From contig LGRX02012635.1 of NCBI GenBank assembly GCA_001247695.2, positions 1-18,646 of the forward strand: 18,646 nt of DNA, given 5' to 3'. This DNA comes from Cymbomonas tetramitiformis (Eukaryota; Chlorophyta; Pyramimonadophyceae; Pyramimonadales; Pyramimonadaceae). Below, one piece after another: positions 1 through 9,464 of this stretch (positions within the stretch are counted from its first letter, which is position 1; every line of letters starts with the position of its first letter). The notes below the pieces were generated by a model, which saw only the letters and a program-made list of their open reading frames with translations, was not told the DNA's origin and did not search any database. Position numbers and translations under genes: made by a program.

Positions 1-141
1 CCCCTTCCAGCAGACCGGAGGCCCCCCTTCCAGTAGACCGGAGGGCCCCCTTCCAGCAGACCGGAGGGCCCCCTTCCAGCAGACCGGAGGGCCCCCTTCC
101 AGCAGACCGGAGGGCCCCCTTCCAGCAGACCGGAGGGCCCG
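1..141. repeat. 23-bp minisatellite, six copies
   Basis: Six head-to-tail copies of a 23-bp GC-rich unit built around CTTCCAGCAGACCGGAGGG, starting at about 1, 24, 47, 70, 93 and 116. The copies are nearly identical: copy 2 has T for C in CAGCAG, and copy 1 lacks one G. The array begins at the window edge, so it may be longer. It breaks off at GCGAGGATCC. No coding role is evident. Confidence 0.95.
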
Positions 142-494
142 CGAGGATCCGTAAAGGCCCAAGCCAAAACCATCTCAGTATTTAACACTCGACTAACTTT
201 CTTAAAGTGAAAGGTTCAATCGTTAGACATGGTTTCGGCTTTACAAACAATCGAAGAGCCGTCAGCCCTCGGCCCGGGTTGGACAGCCTTCACTCCTCCC
301 CTTATTCTGCATCACCTGAGTTCCACTCCTAAGCGGCCGCTTTCGACGAGAGGTGGGAGCGTGTGTGTGCACGCGCTTATCCTTGACCTGACTTCGGTAT
401 TTCTCCTGAACATAGGTACTCTTGAATGCCTAGGAATTCCTGCTGGGATGCTCTATGAATACACAGCAGGGAGATTATGTGCGTCTGTGAGTGT

Positions 495-509
495 GGGTGG
501 GTGGGTGGG
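495..509 (+). other. perfect G-quadruplex motif
   Basis: Four GGG runs separated by single T residues (GGGTGGGTGGGTGGG). This is the textbook pattern for a very stable parallel G-quadruplex on the plus strand. It sits in a TG-rich microsatellite, so it may simply be repeat expansion. Confidence 0.85.
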
Positions 510-785
510 TATGTGTGCAAATCTCCCTATGCAACACAACGATCGCTCAGGGAGGCTAACGCAGCTTTCAGGCAAACGCACCATTGGCGCCTGAACGGCA
601 GTGCAGCAGGGGCAAACCCTAAGTGCGCGAGGAGACATGGAGACGAATGTAGCACCTAGCAAATTGGGCATAAACTGAGCAAACGGTGGGTGCAGGTGAG
701 GGTCTTGAGCGAAAATCCCCGAACAACAGTGAGCATGCGGGTGCTCGTTCAAGGGAAGTGTGCGCTGGAAGCTGGGTAAGCTCTT

Positions 786-815
786 GAAGACAACTGAAGA
801 CAACTGAAGACAACT
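786..815. repeat. 10-bp tandem triplicate
   Basis: GAAGACAACT is repeated exactly three times, followed by GCGCAGC. It lies 57 bp from the PPWD1-like fragment. No function is apparent. Confidence 0.9.
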
Positions 816-871
816 GCGCAGCAAGCTAACAACAGCTCGAGGGACAATTGAGAGCGGGAACTGTGGAGCGC

Positions 872-970
872 TCAGACCTCTGCTGCCTTCTTCTAGAACT
901 TGAGGTGGCCATCCACGCTGGCAGTGATCACGAAGTCGGTCTTGGCCACAGCCTGGTGGGCAGATGCCAA
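872..970 (-). pseudogene. PPWD1/CYP71-like WD40 exon fragment (decayed)
   Basis: On the minus strand a frame of about 33 codons reads TDFVITASVDGHLKF followed by a TAG stop and then KK. In PPWD1 (animals) and CYP71 (plants), nuclear cyclophilins with N-terminal WD40 repeats, the first WD repeat carries the same pattern: an acidic/aromatic strand, (T/S)AS-DGH-KFWKK. The TAG at 893-895 falls exactly where the conserved Trp should be, as a TGG-to-TAG change would produce, and a TGA follows seven codons later. Neither the rest of the WD40 domain nor the cyclophilin domain is visible nearby. I read it as a fragment copied or left behind from a host gene. An internal exon is less likely because of the two stops. 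The family assignment rests on about 25 residues, so it is moderate. Confidence 0.5.
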
Positions 971-2110
971 GTTTTACATAAGTAAAATAGAAACCTGATG
1001 AAGCGACTCTTAGAGCCGGGAGAAAAAGAGGAATGGGAAGTCGTCTTCGCTTTTGAGGAGTGAAGCAAGCACACGCTTTTAAGCCAAGCTCCCAGTGATA
1101 CACGCGAGTGCCAACGAGGATTGATCTCGATCCACTCCCTCAGTCGCTGAGCTGAATTTTAGAAGCATCGAACGAAACTCCAAGGAGTTTTTCTCACCTG
1201 CGGCATGATCTCTGCTGACTGAGGTAGCTCATAGGGTATGTGTGGCTCTCAACTGGCTGAGTTGCTTGTTTTTATGACTATGGAGATACCGTGCTCTTCC
1301 TGAACACAATGCTGAGCGTTCTATTCACACTAAAGTGGGCAGGTGTGCGCGAAAACGGAACGCTAGGAATGCGATAATTAGGTTCAGTCACCTGGCGTTT
1401 GTCGCCTTCGTAAAGCGCTTGGAGGCGCCCTCGTCAGGAAATGGGACATTCTGAAACAAAATATTGTTACCAAATAAAATAAAATACTGCGCTAGACCTG
1501 CTTTAAAATGCCCCAAAGGGGTTATTTCACCGCTTACTTGAAGCGCGGTCAAGTCCGAAGTGTTTCGAAAATTCAGGGGGCGCTCCACTATAAAGTTAAT
1601 TTATATATTTTTAAGAGAAAATCGTGTGATGGTTGTATAATTTCATGACACTGCCTCTGCCCCCTGAACTTTTCATCGTAAGTAGCCCACCAACTGCCGG
1701 AACTACTGACAAGCGTAAGATAATAGCGGGGGATGAGTGCAGTCTCTGTGTAAAGATACTGCTGAAGCACAACGCTTCCTCATCTATACCATACGTCTCC
1801 CATCGCATAGATGGTACCGCCATTGGGTTGTGAACCCGAGACGTTGGTTGAACGACCAGTATCGTCAGAACGAATAATACGTTCGCTCCATAATACTGCG
1901 CATGCTTGTTCCGCACATGCTTAAAGCAAAGATGGTTCTTGTTTGTTACTTCAAGATGTATCTTGCTTTGCCATCTTCGAGTTCGACGTACGAACTCTCG
2001 ATGACAGGTGTCATTCAAGTCTTTCCTTGAATAATGAAAGATGACGTGACTTATCATCTGACGACATGTACAGTCATAGTCGACCGTACTGACGACTGTC
2101 ATTATAATAT
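971..2110. other. non-coding stretch, no gene seen
   Basis: No frame on either strand has a recognisable domain. The A/T content is higher around 1440-1640. Several small inverted repeats are present, for example GAGTTCG...CGAACTC near 1978-1998, but none is long enough to define an element. Confidence 0.5.
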
Positions 2111-2180
2111 ATGACATGACATGACATGGTATGACATGTCTGACAGGTATGACACGTATGACATGTATGACACATATGTC
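2111..2180. repeat. degenerate ATGACA-rich microsatellite
   Basis: Imperfect tandem ATGACATG/GTATGACA units (5-10 bp period) run through this block. Because ATGACATGTCAT is self-complementary, the tract also forms many small hairpins. The short open frames that cross it are artefacts of the repeat. Confidence 0.75.
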
Positions 2181-2402
2181 ATCGGTCATGACCCTGACAG
2201 ACGCTAACGATGGCAGTGCCACTGCAGTCGCGTACATTTACCGCGACACCACCCACGCGTTATGGCATGGCATGTTGGGATGCAAAAAGCGAAGCACTGT
2301 CGCACACATGATCCTACGGTCAGATGGCCTAGTGGAGATCTCTTTTTGAGATCGATCCGCCTAGTATATGTTACCACGCGACACAGAATTGGGAATGCAT
2401 AT

Positions 2403-2925
2403 TGTGGGTATTTCCAAAACCACTGCGCGAGGTGGGACAAGGTCCAGAGCCATTAAATATATAAATCGGGGCCGCGTGCGGCACCAAACCTTCATTCAGA
2501 AGGTTGCTCATTTTCGATTGGTGTATAGTAGCTTGGCGGCTTTTGTCATCGTGAGATGAAAATGTCAGCGATCACGATTGCTCGATTTGGGTTTCACTTT
2601 TGCATCTTCACAAAAAAAATAGCGAGGAATTTCAAATTCAAAATCTAAAATTTCTTCTTGTCAAGACAACCGTGTACATAGGATTCCCCCGCCCGACAAT
2701 CGGGCGACACATGTCCCCCCGGCAAACCCTCAAGGGCAGCTAATGCCGGCGGGTTGTCTTTGATTTTTTTGAAAATAATAAATAAATTTCGAGACGCCCC
2801 GTGAGTTCACCGGCAGTGAGTTCAACTCACCAGTTTTTCTGCCGGAAAGGGTCTGCGATCAGCTAAGGCTGCAGGATAATTATAAATCTGTCCCACCTCG
2901 CGCATTGGTTTTGGAAATACCCACA
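2403..2925. mobile_element. MITE-like element with 37-bp terminal inverted repeats
   Basis: The first 37 bases (2403-2439), beginning TGTGGGTATTTCC, recur as the reverse complement at 2889-2925 with a single mismatch. The 523-bp interior is AT-rich and has no coding capacity. It contains small GC-rich hairpins such as CGCCCGACAATCGGGCG (2691-2707). A possible 3-bp target duplication, TAT, flanks the element (2400-2402 and 2926-2928). Size, TIRs and lack of a gene fit a non-autonomous DNA transposon (MITE). A 3-bp duplication would point towards PIF/Harbinger, although TAT is not the usual TWA, so the superfamily is left open. Confidence 0.8.
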
Positions 2926-3353
2926 TATTGTACAAATGTGTTCAGTACAGGTATGTTCAATGTTTAAACTTAGAATACAATAGCACAAATAACAGGGGTG
3001 AAGATGGCAGACCCCTGGGCTTAGTGACCACGTACTTTCGGCCTGATGCAGCCCGAGGCCCTCCTATTGACAACGGCATCGGAGGAATGTTGTATGATCC
3101 TTTCAAGATTAAAAAACAGCTTAAGGAAGGACTCTCTATAAATAATATCCCAGGGGCAAATTCTGGATGATAATGCTATTACCGGATGTATGTAATGTGA
3201 TGGAAAACTAAAAAACTCCTCTTGTACCACAATGCGGCAACAGCCAAGTAACTCTTGCACTACTGATTGAGCAGTCTCAGCACTAGACAAACTGGACCAC
3301 AGCCTTACAAGATAAAGCTCATTGTAAGATGCATGTTGATGCCCATTGAGATC
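2926..3353. other. no assignable gene
   Basis: A plus-strand frame ending at 3170 looks slightly protein-like over its last 50 codons (segment GIGGMLYDPFKIKKQLKEG), but it has no recognisable motif, no clear start and no splice support. Nothing else is seen. Confidence 0.3.
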
Positions 3354-3452
3354 TTACTTTTCCAAAGGAATCACAGGCATGAAATCCTCTGGCACACTCC
3401 ACTTATCCTTGGTTTGCAACTGATAGATGTTGCCAAAGAAGTGGCTCTTTCG
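3354..3452 (-). CDS. possible terminal exon of an unknown gene
   Basis: A 33-codon minus-strand block begins directly after an AG acceptor (TGATCACAG) and ends in TAA. It reads with a convincing amino-acid mix (contains GNIYQLQTKDKWSVPEDF). The upstream sequence on that strand has no in-frame continuation, as expected if an intron precedes it. I do not recognise the family. The composition (aromatic, Pro and charged residues, no low complexity) is the main argument. It may belong with the possible exon at 3668-3728 on the same strand. Confidence 0.3.
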   Translation of the reverse strand, partial: RKSHFFGNIYQLQTKDKWSVPEDFMPVIPLEK

Positions 3453-3667
3453 CTGTGATCATAACAGTCCCAACCCGACCCACACCTTCAGCAGTCGGAC
3501 ACATGCTTTAGGTGCTGATGCTAAGCACCTTTCTTGAACCAAGCCAAACAAGCTGGAAGGCTAAAAGTAGTATATGGCGTAAAGATCTAACATACTTTGC
3601 ATAAGTAACGGACGAAACAGCAGGGATCTACACACACAACATCTATTCTGCAGATACAAGAGGACAC

Positions 3668-3728
3668 CTGAGACAGTTTGACATAGTGCGAGGCACAAGC
3701 TTGACAGGAACCACGTCAAGCAAGGACA
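3668..3728 (-). CDS. possible small internal exon, unknown gene
   Basis: Sixty-one bases on the minus strand lie between a TTACAG acceptor and a CAG|GTGTCC donor. They read SLLDVVPVKLVPRTM and onward without a stop. Spacing and strand would allow it to precede the exon at 3354-3452, but I could not build a unique, phase-consistent junction between them. Chance is a real alternative for a stretch this short. Confidence 0.18.
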
Positions 3729-4091
3729 CTGTAAGATGCAAGCTTCTTCAAGGCACAGCACCAAACTTTTCACTTCAGTTTTTCACAGTAAAAGGCCGCA
3801 GGGGATACATGGCATGCAAGTACAAAAAAACACCTCATTTGACTGGCAAACATTTTTATCACTTAGGAACTCATGCTCTAGGCCAATCTGACAAAACAAC
3901 TAGCTTGGATGGAGGTGAGAAATTTCCTAGTAAGTACTGGAGCACGCCAACAGAAGCCTGCCGGAATACCGCTTCACACATATACGTGCAAAGGTTAACG
4001 CGGGGAAGTTGCACGTGCAAGGCAAGCCAACCGAAGTCAGCTCAGCCATCATACAAAAGAAAAGATAAGCTTTCTGAAACCAGGCAGAGAG

Positions 4092-4271
4092 ATGCAGAAC
4101 CAACTCGAGGCACACCGACAAAAGCTATCCCAAGTGATACCTAAGTGGAGGGACTTCAAGGGCAGGGATCCTCTTTTGGCTTGCCTCCTCGGTGGCTACA
4201 CAAAGGGGGCAGCAGTCATGATCATCGTGGAAGAGAAAGAAGAGTACCAAATTCCCAAAGGCCGGCGATGA
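4092..4271 (+). CDS. small ORF or exon, unknown protein (59 aa)
   Basis: From the ATG at 4092 to the TGA at 4271, a frame encodes a 59-residue peptide. It has a basic, amphipathic N-terminal half (near residues 9-25), a central small hydrophobic segment (LLACLLGGY, residues 28-36) and an acidic run (VEEKEEY, residues 46-52). The frame stays open upstream of the ATG, so this could equally be the 3' exon of a spliced gene. The complementary frame is open too but Cys/His/Leu-rich and less protein-like. No family is recognised and no ribosome-level signal decides the start. Confidence 0.25.
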   Translation: MQNQLEAHRQKLSQVIPKWRDFKGRDPLLACLLGGYTKGAAVMIIVEEKEEYQIPKGRR

Positions 4272-4340
4272 AACTCCGCCTGGCTGAACGCAAGGAGAGC
4301 ACAAAGTATGACCGTAGACCCCTCTGTATCTTATCACGAC

Positions 4341-4470
4341 AAAGTGCAGGTGACACACTGAGACCCGAAGCGCAGGTTACACGCTGATAGATGAAGTGCA
4401 GGTGACACGCTGAGACACGAAGTGCAGGTGACACGCTGAGACACGAGGTGCAGGTGACACGCTGAGGGAC
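4341..4470. repeat. 26-bp minisatellite, five copies
   Basis: Five copies of a 26-bp unit with the core GTGCAGGTGACACGCTGAGA cover exactly 130 bp. Copies 3 and 4 are identical. Copies 1 and 2 carry several changes and copy 5 a few. The minus-strand translation is a Cys/Ser/Val-rich repeat peptide that is an artefact of the repeat. Confidence 0.93.
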
Positions 4471-5657
4471 GAGAAGTTTGCCCGAAGGCTCAAGTACCAC
4501 ATCACACATATCCGAATGACCGAGTTCCAGCCCTCGTGCCACAAAACGTGGAACCACGCCGTGACTCGAAGCTGAGGCATATTCGGATTCTCTATCTTGA
4601 CCTTTAACCCGAAACTTTCCTTTGGCCCTTGCTACCAAATACATCGCTCACTGGTGACATACTAGTACTCGAGCAACGCGGAGTCCCGAAGCCAGCTTAG
4701 CCAAGGTATTTTCCCGGCATTGTTGATGCACTAAGAGAGGTAGGGAGCGTCCCAAAGCTCAAGTACCAGTCAAAAAAAAGAGTGGGGGGCAGCTGGGAGA
4801 TTTTCCACGTTGGTGCTCAAGCCCAGGCAAGGCAAAGTCAAATAATCTCAGAGGGAAACCCAGCTGCAGTGAAGTCCCCACAAGGTCCTTGGAGGATCAC
4901 CACGGCTTCTCCCACCTGTCCTGGGCACGCAAGAAAAGTGCCAACAACCGCTGGCACGGACATCTGATGATAAGAGACTAGAGGCTTGCGGGCACCAAAG
5001 TGCTCCCCGCAAAACTCAAGGGAAGACACAGAGAGTGGATTTTACTTCCCTCTGCGGACTGAACACGAATAAAGTGAGAGACGTGAGGTACGTCGACAGA
5101 AGCAAAACCATCTGCAACTCAAGCAAGTAGTAGACAGGCAAGAGTAGAGCGATAGCACAGAGCTGCGAACACTCAGCACGGGTGGTCATAACCCGAAGGC
5201 GTGGGTGAACAAGCAAAGCACGTGCATAGCATGCACCAATATGGCTATCTGCTACTCCATAACATCGGATTCCGCGTGTGAGCATGCTATGGCAAGGGGC
5301 GTGAGCAGATTGTGTATTTATATTCCTGCGGCAGCACGAACGATCGTGGTATGACCGAACAACAACAACAAAAAGATCAAAGGGGCACAAGGGGCCCCGA
5401 AGAAGGCCCACAGCACAGTAGATCGCAGGGCTGACGTCCCCAGAGCCCGGCGATAAGTTTTGAAACTCTTCGGAATCTGAACTTAAGAAGGGGCAGATAC
5501 TTAAAAGCTCGCAGAGAAGAACTTGAAGCCCTGAGCGAGTAGTTGACGTTTGAAGAGACAAACTCAACTAAAGTCCCTCGTGATAAACAAACACTTCCAA
5601 CGCTCTCAGAGCACTGAAACCGAAACAACTTTCGCAGAATCGCAGCTAGTCGTGACT
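4471..5657. other. non-coding stretch, no gene seen
   Basis: All frames are short or repeat-like. No domain, tRNA or paired inverted repeats are evident over these 1.2 kb. Confidence 0.5.
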
Positions 5658-5725
5658 CTCCCATAGAATCACAGGTGTGATCCTCCCATAGGATCACAGG
5701 TGTGACCCTCCCATAGGATCATAGA
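5658..5725. repeat. 25-bp tandem repeat, 2.7 copies
   Basis: CTCCCATAGGATCACAGGTG begins a 25-bp unit that starts at 5658, 5683 and 5708. The second unit differs from the first at very few positions. The third decays after CTCCCATAGGATCA. Confidence 0.9.
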
Positions 5726-8228
5726 TACTGGCAAAAGTCTCGAGGCCCCGCAGGCATATATGAGCCTTGAGAATCACAGAGAGAGGTGACTCTCTGAGCA
5801 CAAAGCGCGTCAACGCTCCCAGCGACCCTCGTGATAATGTGATGCTCTAAGCAACGAAACAAAAGCGGGGACTAATCTGATCGCTTCTCTTAAGCTGCCG
5901 TGGACGGAATCCGGGTACACTTGTTTATCCTGTGCGAACCCACGACAGCGGCGCGTGCGTTGTGAAGTGCGCCCGGCTCTCTGAGAGGCGGCAGCATCTG
6001 GCAAAGGCTGATTGGGCCGTGACGAGCACGCAAGAGGATTAAAGCCCTAAGGGCGGCTGATGCACACTGAGGCAACACATGAGGAGCGTTATCGCCCTAG
6101 TATATGAATACGGGGAGCCGTCGACGCGTAGTGTGAGAAAATTCCGGTAAGCCAGGCAAGGGCCCATACCCTGACGTCAGACAACATCCACTGCTCGTAT
6201 GCTTCCTTGCTCGCCCACCTGCAAGTAAAATATGCCAACGTGCTTTTACAAGAAGTTTTAAATTCGTGCGAGGGAGCTTGCTGCACTTTTTTCTCGTAGC
6301 ACGACAATTGGCAGTGCCTCAATATCAAAGCTTGCGCCGAGACGTAACACTATTAAGTCAGACGGATATGCCGGTCGCACTAATTAGTTCCTGGGGGTTG
6401 TGTTTCGGGAATAAGAGCGGACTTACGTCTGTTTTGAAGTGAACTCCCCGGGAGCGGTCTCCTCCAGTTCAAAGCTCTGGAAGCCCTGAAGAACAAATTC
6501 GAACTTAAACCGTGGAGGAATCATATCGATCGCCCTCAGCGTTACCGATTGCGTTTATCGTCACCCGTCCAAGAGCGGGGTGAAAGATTTCCCGACAGAT
6601 ACAGGAAAGATCAAAGCGATTAACGCAACCTTTTGTTGTATTGATATCATAGTCAATAGAAAAGGGTATGCATCCGTTCAACAGTACAGCGTACAACCTG
6701 CATTGCTTGCATTGCCGCCAGGCGCTTATCCCACTCCGCCTTGAGGCTCGTTTCGGCCTTAGCGTCAAAGCACTTGTAACTGCAAGCACGATATGGTGAC
6801 TTCAACTACGTGAGAACACTACTTGATTTCTGTTCTTGAGAAATTAATTAGCACAAGTCGGGAAAGCTGTGGGCAGCAAAGAGGGACGATCTATCCCGAA
6901 AGGCACATATGTACCTGGTGGTTGCGGTATGTGCCTGCGGACACCGCACAACAAGGTCAGAACTACGCAAAGACAATCGACAGACTAAAGAAACACAAGC
7001 TTCATGTGTGGAATATCAGCAGCCGAATGCGTTCTTTCTGTTTCCTGAAGTCGAGTGAGCTCTTCAATAGCAACAGCGCCGTCGCAGAGATGGACCCCAG
7101 TTCTGAGGTTCTCTTCAGCCCGAAAAAACACCTTAAAAGATCAGGGTATGCACACCTCGCCGACAGTGCGGACACTGAGCGCGCGTGACCTGGAAGCCTT
7201 GCATGCTACGCGTGGGCGAGATGCCACAAGTGCACGCTGAGATTGCGGTACACGGAGGTAGACCTGTATGCACCGTTTGCATCAGCAGTGAAAACATCAA
7301 ACCAAAACAATCAGAGGTACGTCATTATTACTCACAGGAGCGGAAGTAGCGTGCATGTTCATGATATAAATTAAAATTGTCTAAGACGATTGTCTGTGAA
7401 CAGGTATGTTATTAAACAGATGTCTGAGAAGTGGAATTAGAACGGACCAAGAGACGATTTCTCCGTTTCTCGACAGGAGCGCTTAGGACAGCTGGTAACC
7501 CTCTTGGAGCCCGTCTTTCAGTCCTTGGCTTGCCTCTCAATCAGTATCAAATCACGCCACGACGCCAGCGCCATCGCATGAGACGGCGAGAGTCATCAGA
7601 GAGACGACAGATGCAACACCACGCACGCATGCAGGAGAGGAGGAAGGTCACGAACGGTTCGGAGCTGCCGTTCGTTGAGTACGAACGGCGATCGACGATT
7701 CTGACGGAGCATTGTGGATTGCAAATCTCAACTTCGCAATCCGGTCATGCATATCGATGTCATATGCAAGAAGAGCCGTCAAACACAAATCTTATCGACG
7801 GCATCGGTAGCATTAGCGTCATCCGGTTCATCAGTCGTTCGGAACAGTGCAAATGCTGAAGAGGTCTGACGTGTAACCGGTACAGTACAGTAGCTACCAG
7901 CAGTCCTATCCTCAGCCACCGCCATGCGCCATCGGCATCGGCATCGGCAGTCGCACTAGGAATGGTAGGAAAATCATTCATACAATAATTTCCGATCTAG
8001 GGTGCACCCTTTTAATTCGATTAAATGGCATTTAATGTAAAAAATCATAACTAATTGAGTATTTCGAAATTTCATGATCTATTTCGCGGAGGTTGTTCCT
8101 CAAGAGTTATACTTGTAGGCAAAAAATATAAACTTCATGTAACACGCCTAATTAGGGTTTATTTTCATCATTGAATATGTTCATAAAGTGCAGAGAACTG
8201 TGGTCATTCCGCACCACAAATGCACTTC
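5726..8228. other. long stretch without an assignable gene
   Basis: Two plus-strand frames of 121 and 142 codons (6823-7188 and 7431-7859) are the longest. Neither has a recognisable motif, and the second is mostly Arg, Ser and Gln, as expected of an incidental frame. A short CATCGG microsatellite lies at 7930-7949. No RNA gene or element ends were found. Confidence 0.45.
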
Positions 8229-8518
8229 TAGCTCTCAAAAACTCAACATGACCCCCATTTTTTATTTCTTCATGATATAACATTATGAAATCGCTTCCAT
8301 AAAAAAAATACTAGAGAAAATTTTAATTTCTTGATCGACGGGTACGCCATGCGAATAATACCTGGGGGTACCAGATTTTGATTTTTGAAAATTGGTTCTG
8401 CCATCTCGACCAATCCACAAATTAACTGTTCTCGCAATCCGAGAATAAGGACCCTTACTCATAATACTAAAGGCCCATGAAATAAAAAATAGGGGTCATG
8501 TCGCATTTTTGAGCTCTA
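8229..8518. repeat. imperfect inverted repeat, possible small foldback element
   Basis: Bases 8229-8274 pair with 8476-8518. The best-conserved block is CATGACCCCCATTTTTTATTTC against its reverse complement with one mismatch, and the outer part matches TAG(AG)CTC..CAAAAA less well. The interior is AT-rich and non-coding. It may be a short non-autonomous element or an old inverted duplication. No target duplication was recognised. Confidence 0.6.
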
Positions 8519-8672
8519 TGGACCATTTTATGACGACCCAAAAATCCTTGAAAATCACATATTTACTACATAAATATCATATGTGATGATCAACTCAGTC
8601 TCTATGGCAAATATCAGCATCATGCACCCGAAGAATGGTCTAGGACTTCTCCACGGCTATCGTGATCGAATC

Positions 8673-8816
8673 CTATGCCCGTGGCATAGTCAAATCAGGC
8701 CTCCACATTCCGGTCACCCTTGTGGTCTCGGACTCTCGGTCAAGCCTGCGCTTCTTCTTCGCATCGTGCGTCCTACGAAACGCGACATTCTTCTCCCGTC
8801 GGCGTTGGAGACGCTC
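8673..8816 (-). pseudogene. 3' end of the Mutator-like transposase, cut off by the LTR element
   Basis: This is the C-terminal tail of the transposase whose core lies at 12399-13736. Reading across the retrotransposon, with one copy of its target duplication removed, the minus-strand frame that leaves the core at 12399 continues here for about 48 codons without a stop and ends at TAG (8673-8675). The tail is rich in Arg and Lys (segments such as RRREKN and KKKRRLDRES). Such a basic tail is common at the end of these transposases and would suit DNA or nuclear targeting. The continuity of frame across the 3.6-kb insertion is the strongest evidence that both pieces are one gene. Confidence 0.75.
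8812..8816. repeat. left target-site duplication (CGCTC)
   Basis: CGCTC directly precedes the 5' LTR and recurs directly after the 3' LTR at 12399-12403. A 5-bp duplication is typical of LTR retrotransposon integration. An adjacent shared A makes a 6-bp duplication possible if the LTR is taken to end one base earlier. Confidence 0.88.
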
Positions 8817-9068
8817 TGCTGAAATCTGTATACGCAGCCCTGACTGGGAGTCCCGGTCAGGCCCCTACGACAGACTCCTAGGACCAACACTGGACTGCTG
8901 ACTGATCTATAGGTTCGTGCTGTGACACACGCTGTGTCACAGGTAGGCTAGACTCCGAAACCGTCCGAGACCGTTCCGGGTATATCTAGCTTAGGGTTTA
9001 TTTATCTTATGAGTTTATCCACACAGTTCGGGAGTTTCTGATATCTAGTGAACTAGGATATTCCAGTA
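8817..9068 (+). repeat. 5' LTR
   Basis: A 252-bp LTR that begins TGCTGAAATCT and ends CCAGTA. It has the expected 5' TG but ends TA rather than the canonical CA. Two strong hairpins lie inside: CCTGACTGGG/CCCGGTCAGG (8839-8861) and CTGTGACACA/TGTGTCACAG (8920-8942). It should carry the element's promoter and RNA start, but no TATA box is clear. Confidence 0.93.
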
Positions 9069-9198
9069 GGTCGTGGCCCCATCCACGCTTTTATTCCACT
9101 TGCTGATTTGGCCATGATTGGCTAAACGGCCGCTTGGAGAGGTGGTGCGCGCGGGCGCGTTTGGGTGCGACTAGGAATTATGGTATGAATTGTTTGCG

Positions 9199-9464
9199 GT
9201 AAGCAACTGGGAGTGGCGGCCATGGGGACCGCGCCTCGTTACGGACTAGTCTTAGCAATGTTCGGATCCAGTTTTGCACCGGCACTGGCCCTGCTGGTTA
9301 CTGTTTTCTGGGCTGGTGTTCGCGACACCTTCGACTTCGACGACATCTTCGAGTGCCCCTCGCCGCTCCACTCTCTTAGCTCCTCCCCGCTGCTGACCAT
9401 TACCATTTTCCCGCTACCACACCCAACCGCGCGACTGCGTACCACCTCCCCTCTGGCTTTTCAG
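9199..9464 (+). other. possible 5' intron in the Gag transcript
   Basis: A GTAAGC donor at 9199 and a pyrimidine-rich acceptor (CTCTGGCTTTTCAG, ending 9464) bracket 266 bp. Splicing would remove the ATG at 9222 and about 80 codons whose product is hydrophobic and unlike Gag. The first ATG of the spliced message would then be at 9468, where a typical basic and acidic Gag start follows (MGMLTRAKK). This is inference from splice consensus only. The unspliced frame is fully open, so both forms could exist. Confidence 0.4.

Larger units (their letters stand above)
142..871. other. no convincing gene; GT-rich microsatellites
   Basis: Open frames here are short, have mixed composition and match no family I know. 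The stretch contains a GTGTGTG run near 361-370, a (TGGG)n run at 495-509 and a 10-bp triplicate at 786-815. I see no RNA gene or promoter that can be defended. Confidence 0.6.

Noticed and set aside
1..141. CRISPR-like array
   Set aside because: The 23-bp units are directly adjacent with no unique spacers and no cas genes. It is a minisatellite.
453..1103. 216-codon minus-strand open frame
   Set aside because: It overlaps the PPWD1-like fragment in a different frame and is rich in Cys, Pro and Leu with no motif. It is most likely a chance frame.
1420..1588. Short inverted repeat TGGAGGCGCCCT / AGGGGGCGCTCCA
   Set aside because: About 12 bp with gaps, no flanking duplication and no similar copy seen.
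2928..3170. 80-codon plus-strand frame with a protein-like end
   Set aside because: No ATG at a sensible place, no motif and no clear splice sites. Mentioned only as part of the unassigned stretch.
6823..7859. Two frames of 121 and 142 codons that might be genes
   Set aside because: No domain, weak composition bias, no splice or promoter support. The second is dominated by Arg, Ser and Gln, as expected from an incidental frame.
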